Origin: Kiritimatiellia bacterium
Lineage (GTDB): Bacteria > Verrucomicrobiota > Kiritimatiellia > RFP12 > UBA1067
Assembly (NCBI GenBank): GCA_017521065.1
Contig: JAFXEA010000478.1
Coordinates: forward strand, 1 to 11,090
Direction: 5' to 3'
Length of the DNA: 11,090 bases
Below are positions 6,618-11,090 of the stretch, piece after piece. The position numbers and the translations under genes are program-made. A model generated the notes under the pieces. The model was not told the origin of the DNA and did not search any database. It saw only the letters and a list, made by a program, of their open reading frames with translations. How positions within the stretch are numbered: the stretch's first letter is position 1; each line of letters begins with the position of its first letter.

Positions 6618-8867
6618 TCATTGTGCGGCAGAAAGGGCTTTCAGACGCAGTTTTGCGAAGTCACATGCATAAGGGCGAGCCGTCTCCTTGTTCTCTACGT
6701 CATAGCTGCCAGCAAATTCTTCAAGCAAAGCGTTCAATGCCGCAGTACGCCCTTTTTCGCGCAGAAGCGAAAGAAGAAGCCAATCCTCATACGCCTCGCG
6801 CATTTCCTCATATACCGGGGTAAGCGCCACTCCGTTCTCAAGCGGGAACGCCAACTGACATTCATACGACCAGTATTTCCATGTGCGGATGTCCCAAGGA
6901 TTGCCCGTCGGGGAATAGTAAGACCAGTACCCGAAACCATCCAAACCATAACGGAAACTCGACCATGCGATGGACCTGCCAGCCCTGTGCGCCGGATGCG
7001 CATACTGTGCATTTACACGGCGCGGCGCAGCCCAAAGCATATTCCGTGACACCGTCTCCTCGACCAGCGACCGGTACGGCACCGACACATCTACGCACTC
7101 ATTGTAGTAATCCTTAAGCGAATCCACGATATCGCGAGGCGGTGTGAATCCCTTCCCTGTCCAGAAACACGGATTCATGTAGATGCTCATGTCCGGCGCG
7201 ACCTTCCGCAGGTACCGGCACACATCACCGAACATCTTTGCCCGCTTCAAATCCGGTTCATCCGATATCTCCAGAACCACACGCTCAGGCAGGACCCCGC
7301 ATTCGTGGCATTGCCGCCGCAGTTCCTCCACTCGCTCACGGACGAGCCGTCTATCCTCTTCGTCAAACTCCCCTTTCCCGCGATAGGTCTTGCCGAGGAT
7401 CTTCCTTCCCAGATTGACGCGATGGTAGATCTTTGCGTTTCCCCGGTTCGCCGCCACAAGCGCCGCCTTCGTCCCCTTGAACGGCAGCCCTTGCGTCATT
7501 GTGACACCAAGTTCCCTCAACGGCTTGGCTTCATTTTCATACCGGGTACTGCTTTCGAACGGGAACTGTCTCGTAAATGCGCCCCATGCGAAAATCCAAG
7601 GTGGCGAATCTGGCAATGTCACATCCAACACTTTTACCGGAACTTCATGCTTCGCATCTCCCGCCGAAAGGACAACTTTCCTTTCACCGGCGGCTGCACC
7701 TTCCGTCACAAGACGGAGCATCAACACCGCGCATTCCCCAGACGCTATCCGCACCGATTTAGGGAAATCCACAACCTGCTCCGGATTTGCAAGATATTTG
7801 CGGGCGAAATTCAATGGTGGCGCCATGCCTGCTGCAAAAAACGGAACGATATCCATTTTGTCCGCATCGAATGCGTCCTGCGGCTCTTCACCCGTGAGCT
7901 GCAGATCGAACCGCTGCTTCTCCGTCAACTTGCGCTTCGGCGGCTGTGTACGCACCACACCTCCAATACGCAATTCCGCCATCGTACCATCACCGAACCC
8001 TGTCGCCATCACCGGCACCGTCACATTTTGTGAAGATTCGTTCACAAGAGCGAAATAGCGCACCTCAGTCTCGTTCTTCGCCATGGTCACTTCCGCGACC
8101 GCATCCTTGTCCGGATGCAGCAGGAACGGCGGCATCCCTGTTTTCACCTTGCTTGCCGCTGTAGGATCTTTCAGCGGCACGAACCGCAGTCCGCCGTTTC
8201 TTCTGTCCGAAATCCTCAGGAAATCTCCGCGCCTTAACGGAACTATGTTTTCAGGATAAGCACCAGAGACCTCCCCTGTGCCCCACACCAGCACTTCATC
8301 AAGATACGAGACGGAAGAATTCACCGCCTTGTATGAGAGCCGAAGATATCTTCCGCTATTTTTCGACAGCAACCGGATCCGCGTACGCGATGAGACACAT
8401 TTTATGTCGGCAGCGCATTCAATCCAGTTCGTGCCATCCGCCGAAGCAGACACGGAAGCAAGCGCATTGGTCGTCCTATCTGAAAGGATATCCACTTCGC
8501 TGAACACGCACGGACGCTTGAAATCGAAAACGACAACAAGAGGCTTTTTCTTTGTCTGTCCGACAGGACGGTGCCAGCCGACAGGCCTGTCACCATCAAG
8601 AAGCCTTCGCCCGAAAAGCTTTTTGTTCCCACCTAAGGCATCTCGAGGAGAAGAAGGCTCCGTTTCATACGAATATGTGACACCGGTAAATACGCACCTG
8701 CCCCACCATCCGGCATTGTCGCTGAGCAGCGCCCCATCCGGCGCACCGGAATCATCCCATTCGCCGCCGTTCCAGCATATCGGCTCGCCATGTGCAATGG
8801 ATGCCGCCAACACGGCGGCAATCAACGATATCCGTGAAAGGTCAGCGAATCGAGACCACTGTACCAT
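6618..8867 (-). CDS. Secreted F5/8-like + TIM-barrel + DUF4091 glycoside hydrolase-like protein (749 aa)
   Basis: A probable exported carbohydrate-active protein. Residues 1-27 make a signal peptide (hydrophobic core about 13-25, likely cut near AHG). Residues about 60-196 look like an F5/8-type C (discoidin) jelly roll, a common carbohydrate-binding module: VVVFDFKRPC, SVSASADGTNW, GRYLRLSYKA and a closing YLDEVLVWG. A beta-sandwich follows (about 205-420), ending in a VKVLDVTLPD linker. Residues about 424-650 look like a TIM barrel with ISDEP (534-538), whose acid pair is a candidate active site. The end matches the DUF4091 pattern: GLDGFGYWSYY (641-651), then YEEMREAYEDWLLLSLL (686-702), comparable to the usual SIRLE..RDGIEDYEYL. 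Family members are generally annotated as glycoside hydrolases; the sugar is unknown. The ATG at 8867 overlaps the previous gene by 26 bases with only a weak ribosome site (GGA), so translational coupling is likely. Confidence 0.8.
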   Translation of the reverse strand: MVQWSRFADLSRISLIAAVLAASIAHGEPICWNGGEWDDSGAPDGALLSDNAGWWGRCVFTGVTYSYETEPSSPRDALGGNKKLFGRRLLDGDRPVGWHRPVGQTKKKPLVVVFDFKRPCVFSEVDILSDRTTNALASVSASADGTNWIECAADIKCVSSRTRIRLLSKNSGRYLRLSYKAVNSSVSYLDEVLVWGTGEVSGAYPENIVPLRRGDFLRISDRRNGGLRFVPLKDPTAASKVKTGMPPFLLHPDKDAVAEVTMAKNETEVRYFALVNESSQNVTVPVMATGFGDGTMAELRIGGVVRTQPPKRKLTEKQRFDLQLTGEEPQDAFDADKMDIVPFFAAGMAPPLNFARKYLANPEQVVDFPKSVRIASGECAVLMLRLVTEGAAAGERKVVLSAGDAKHEVPVKVLDVTLPDSPPWIFAWGAFTRQFPFESSTRYENEAKPLRELGVTMTQGLPFKGTKAALVAANRGNAKIYHRVNLGRKILGKTYRGKGEFDEEDRRLVRERVEELRRQCHECGVLPERVVLEISDEPDLKRAKMFGDVCRYLRKVAPDMSIYMNPCFWTGKGFTPPRDIVDSLKDYYNECVDVSVPYRSLVEETVSRNMLWAAPRRVNAQYAHPAHRAGRSIAWSSFRYGLDGFGYWSYYSPTGNPWDIRTWKYWSYECQLAFPLENGVALTPVYEEMREAYEDWLLLSLLREKGRTAALNALLEEFAGSYDVENKETARPYACDFAKLRLKALSAAQ

Positions 8868-9498
8868 CGGTGTATCCGTTCAGCAGCGCCGACGCGCCGT
8901 CTATCTGAAGATTGTATGTCGTACCGCCTGAAACCGGAGCGAGAAGGAACCAACCGGCAGCACCATCGAGCTGTGTGTCCACGGTGTTTCCATTCACCGT
9001 TACGGACTCCGTGCCGTACGGAACAGGCAGGACTGCAGAACGTTTGACGCATTTCCACGCCGCATCTCCCTCAGACATCAGGCACCGGGCCGAACCGGAA
9101 TTGGAGCCGTCAAACCCGTACACGTTACCCAAACGCGCAGTTTTGACAGAACCGTCCGCAAACGTCAGGACCAGGTCGTACACGTTTTCCTTCTCCGGAC
9201 GTGAATCCGACACCTCCGGCAGCGTCAGGACAATAGAATTTTCGGTAATGTCGGAATAATTCACCGAATAGCGATATCCGGTAACGGCAAGAGAGGCGAC
9301 CTTCTCGACTCCCGGCGGATAAGGGATCGGAACCGAAAACGATTTCCCGGTACCAGTATGCCAAAGGGCTGTTTTCTCAGGCTGCAGAAACACGAATGCC
9401 GGCAAAGCCGACTCTGCAACAGAATCCGCTTCAAGGATTCCCGCAGACGCGACAAGCGCGACAATAAAGGCAATCGATTTTTTCATCACGTTATCCAT
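8842..9498 (-). CDS. Small secreted protein with Ig-like features, function unknown
   Basis: I do not recognise this 218-aa protein. The N-terminus (MKKSIAFIVALVASAGILEA, residues 5-24) is a clear signal peptide. The mature part is rich in alternating hydrophobic and polar strands and holds two segments of similar build: around 45-74 (LW..., SVPIPYPPGVEKVASLAVTG) and around 147-170 (AW..., VLPVPYGTESVTVNG), suggesting two Ig-like or beta-sandwich halves. A YDLVLTFADG strand (107-116) closes the first. The ATG at 9498 overlaps the phosphoesterase stop by 8 bases; Met5 (9486) gives a more typical signal peptide and begins 4 bases after that stop. Neither has a strong ribosome site, so the start is uncertain by four residues. 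Its 3' end overlaps the DUF4091 gene by 26 bases, so the two are probably made together; a binding or structural partner role is possible but only inferred. Confidence 0.7.
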   Translation of the reverse strand: MDNVMKKSIAFIVALVASAGILEADSVAESALPAFVFLQPEKTALWHTGTGKSFSVPIPYPPGVEKVASLAVTGYRYSVNYSDITENSIVLTLPEVSDSRPEKENVYDLVLTFADGSVKTARLGNVYGFDGSNSGSARCLMSEGDAAWKCVKRSAVLPVPYGTESVTVNGNTVDTQLDGAAGWFLLAPVSGGTTYNLQIDGASALLNGYTDGTVVSIR

Positions 9499-10534
9499 AG
9501 ACGATCTTCATGTTTGCCGACTGGATGCGCGGTGTGGTGGCGCGTGAATGGTAGTCAACCTCCATCCCGACCTTCTTTGGCGTGACACCACAGGCGAAGG
9601 ACGATTCCGTGCCTTCAATCTTCACGCCGCCGTCCGCTGTCATAGTGACGATTGCGCAAAGAGGATCGTTGTACGCAATCCACGGCACTTTGCGCACCTT
9701 GTCACCCATACCCTGCTGCTTGAAGAATTCAACAGGATAGAACTTGTGCGCACGTTTCGATCCAATCCATTGGTAGCTTGCGGAATTTACATCGAAATAC
9801 AGGACATTGTCCAACATGCGCAAGAAGTCGCAATGATAGTGTCCATTGATAGCCATGCGCACTTTACCCGGCGTTTTCGCATTCGCCTTTGCGAAAATCT
9901 CACGCATCCGCCTGTTTCCGGAAGCGCGCTCGAAACTCAGGTGCGAAAACGTGACGCAAGGATACGGGGACTCATCAATCGTGCGTTCGATCCATTCATA
10001 CTGTTCGTCAGGGATGCGCCCCCAAGCATCGCCGTTCTGCTTCACGCCTTTTCCGAAATGGACAAACCCCTTTATGCTCTTACGGTAGAAGTAGTTCGTG
10101 TCGATAACGATGAAACGGAATCCGTTTTTGTCGAACGAGTAATGTCCCTTTTCGAGACGGAAAGTCTTGAGCGCATCCTCGTAGGAACAACCGTCTGTCT
10201 CATGGTTTCCAAACACATGATAGGCAGGAAGCTCAAAATCGTTGTAGTAGTCGATATAGTCCTTGACAGCAGGCGGGTTGTGGCACATATCGCCGCAGTG
10301 GATGACGAAATCGCACTTCTCGCGCTTTGCCCGGTCAAGAATCTGACCGAGCCATTCCCTTGTGGAGTTCGGGAACCCCCACACGCCGGGCTTGTAGTGG
10401 ATATCCGCGAACACGCAGAACTTCACCTTGCCGCCAGAAGCCGTTGCGGACTTTTCCGCCGCCGCTTTCGCCCCGCTGGCGAAAAGTCCGGCGCCAGCCA
10501 ATGCACCCAAACCGAAAAATTCACGTCTTTTCAT
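9491..10534 (-). CDS. Tat-signal calcineurin-like metallophosphoesterase (347 aa)
   Basis: A probable exported two-metal phosphoesterase. The N-terminus MKRREFFGLGALAGAGLF has twin arginines (3-4) and a mild hydrophobic run, typical of Tat export, with a likely cut after AKA or SGAKA. Motifs in order are complete and canonical: DIH (44-46), GD (81-82), GNHE (109-112), SH (197-198) and GHYH (231-234). The C-terminal 100 residues have no recognised motif. I choose the ATG at 10534: AAAGG (10546-10550) lies 11 bases upstream, while an in-frame GTG at 10543 would be only 2 bases from it and is thus unlikely. It begins 18 bases after the SUMF1 gene and overlaps the small secreted protein by 8 bases, so it belongs to the right-hand secreted-protein operon. 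The substrate is unknown; sugar phosphates, phospholipids or nucleotides are all possible for this family. Confidence 0.85.
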   Translation of the reverse strand: MKRREFFGLGALAGAGLFASGAKAAAEKSATASGGKVKFCVFADIHYKPGVWGFPNSTREWLGQILDRAKREKCDFVIHCGDMCHNPPAVKDYIDYYNDFELPAYHVFGNHETDGCSYEDALKTFRLEKGHYSFDKNGFRFIVIDTNYFYRKSIKGFVHFGKGVKQNGDAWGRIPDEQYEWIERTIDESPYPCVTFSHLSFERASGNRRMREIFAKANAKTPGKVRMAINGHYHCDFLRMLDNVLYFDVNSASYQWIGSKRAHKFYPVEFFKQQGMGDKVRKVPWIAYNDPLCAIVTMTADGGVKIEGTESSFACGVTPKKVGMEVDYHSRATTPRIQSANMKIVYG

Positions 10535-10552
10535 CTTAGTCACATCCTTTCA

Positions 10553-11089
10553 TCAATTCTGCTCCATCGGCAAGAACAAACGCACACCGAAATACGAGCC
10601 ATATCTGCCATCGACCTTTGCATAACAACCTCTCCGACATGACGATTTAACACGATTGTATTTGCGCCACGAATTCTCACCGCGGAAAAGTGTAACGCAT
10701 CCTTCATCAACAGCCAGTACCGCCTCCTTGTCCATCCATCCTGACGGTTCCTCGGTAATGGTAGGATACGCTGGACCAATCATTTCCGATTTACCATTCA
10801 CACTATTAGTCCAAATCGCCGTTTCAGGGTTATGAAGATCACGCGTCAGTTCACCGACATTGCCTAGCATATCGTAAAGCCCAAAGGCATTGGACTTCTT
10901 AAGTCCGACAGCATGAAGAGAGCTTCCGCTATTATGGCTGTTCCAACTGAGTTCTGAAACCTCGGCTATGTAATCGTCAGCGGAATTATCAGGGTTTACA
11001 CCGCTATAATACATCGTCTCAGTACCTGCGCGACAGGCATACTCCCACTGCGCCTCGGTTGGAACATCGAAATTAAGTTTTGGGAAAAC
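10553..11089 (-). CDS. SUMF1 / formylglycine-generating-enzyme-like domain protein, N-terminus outside window
   Basis: The frame is open from the right edge and stops (TGA) at 10553; 178 residues are visible. An internal ATG at 11014 is not the start, because upstream codons give VPTEAQWEYACRAGT (9-23), the hallmark of the SUMF1 fold. Further matches are FGLYDMLGNVGELTRD (69-84), normally GLYDM.GNVWEW..D, and a closing FRGENSWRK...YFGVRLF (135-172). True formylglycine-generating enzymes oxidise a sulfatase cysteine using a Cys pair in a CHxSYC-type motif. Here the equivalent region reads SSCRRGC (149-155), and both tryptophans of GNVWEW are changed to G and L. So sulfatase activation is doubtful, and a ligand-binding or structural use of the fold is more likely. 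It heads, in this window, the run of exported proteins ending at 6618; whether it has a signal peptide cannot be seen. Confidence 0.85.
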   Translation of the reverse strand, partial: VFPKLNFDVPTEAQWEYACRAGTETMYYSGVNPDNSADDYIAEVSELSWNSHNSGSSLHAVGLKKSNAFGLYDMLGNVGELTRDLHNPETAIWTNSVNGKSEMIGPAYPTITEEPSGWMDKEAVLAVDEGCVTLFRGENSWRKYNRVKSSCRRGCYAKVDGRYGSYFGVRLFLPMEQN

Positions 11090-11090
11090 A

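Noticed and set aside
6605..6620. GAGC / GCTC hairpin after the DUF4091 gene as a terminator
   Set aside because: The stem has only four pairs and no T-run follows; it is not a credible rho-independent terminator.
724..10534. The two Tat phosphoesterases as products of a recent duplication
   Set aside because: They differ in length (490 and 347 aa), in motif residues and in C-terminal parts, with little similarity outside the metal-binding motifs.
10541..10543. GTG start for the 347-aa phosphoesterase
   Set aside because: The ribosome site AAAGG would be only 2 bases away, too close; the ATG at 10534 also gives the more typical Tat signal.

Overview
The window looks like chromosomal DNA from a member of the PVC group, most likely a Kiritimatiellota, Lentisphaerota or other gut or sediment Verrucomicrobiota relative. 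This is inferred from content, not from a marker gene: a DUF4091-type secreted glycoside hydrolase-like protein, a SUMF1-domain protein, two Tat-exported calcineurin-like phosphoesterases, an autotransporter-like beta-solenoid protein and a short-form (Aquifex-type) aconitase, all at moderately high GC. All nine genes I can support lie on the minus strand, so transcription runs from right to left. No gap between genes exceeds about 145 bases. I see no tRNA, rRNA, CRISPR array, integrase or transposase gene.

Layout in transcription order: (1) 11089-6618 is a tightly packed run of four exported or probably exported proteins. These are a SUMF1-domain protein (5' end outside the window), a Tat-signal metallophosphoesterase, a small secreted protein with Ig-like features, and a large secreted F5/8-like + TIM-barrel + DUF4091 protein. 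The last three are joined by 8-nt and 26-nt overlaps. (2) A new promoter with an extended TGnTATAAT box (6592-6600) begins a second unit: aconitase, then an RsmC-like methyltransferase (14-nt gap), then a MurI-family Glu/Asp racemase (5-nt gap). (3) After a 141-nt gap with its own TATAAT box comes a second Tat-signal metallophosphoesterase. (4) Last is the start of a beta-solenoid secreted protein that runs off the left edge.

The most interesting feature is in the 5' end of the racemase gene. A 110-bp palindromic element (3455-3564) is flanked by a 4-bp direct repeat (TGTC). It can fold into a three-way junction: an outer stem carrying two perfect 8-bp hairpins. It contains no stop codon in any of the six frames. 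Element plus one repeat copy is 114 bp, exactly 38 codons. Removing it on paper rejoins the ATG to a clean signal peptide (MTVRGLFCTAVALTV...), so the element appears to have inserted in frame one codon after the start. It adds 38 basic residues ahead of the signal peptide of what looks like an exported racemase. This resembles in principle the protein-coding palindromic elements known from Rickettsia, but the sequence is not one I recognise.

Functionally, the right-hand cluster and the two genes at the left look like envelope or extracellular functions (polysaccharide and phosphoester turnover). The central operon mixes central metabolism (aconitase), a probable RNA methyltransferase and cell-wall D-amino-acid supply.
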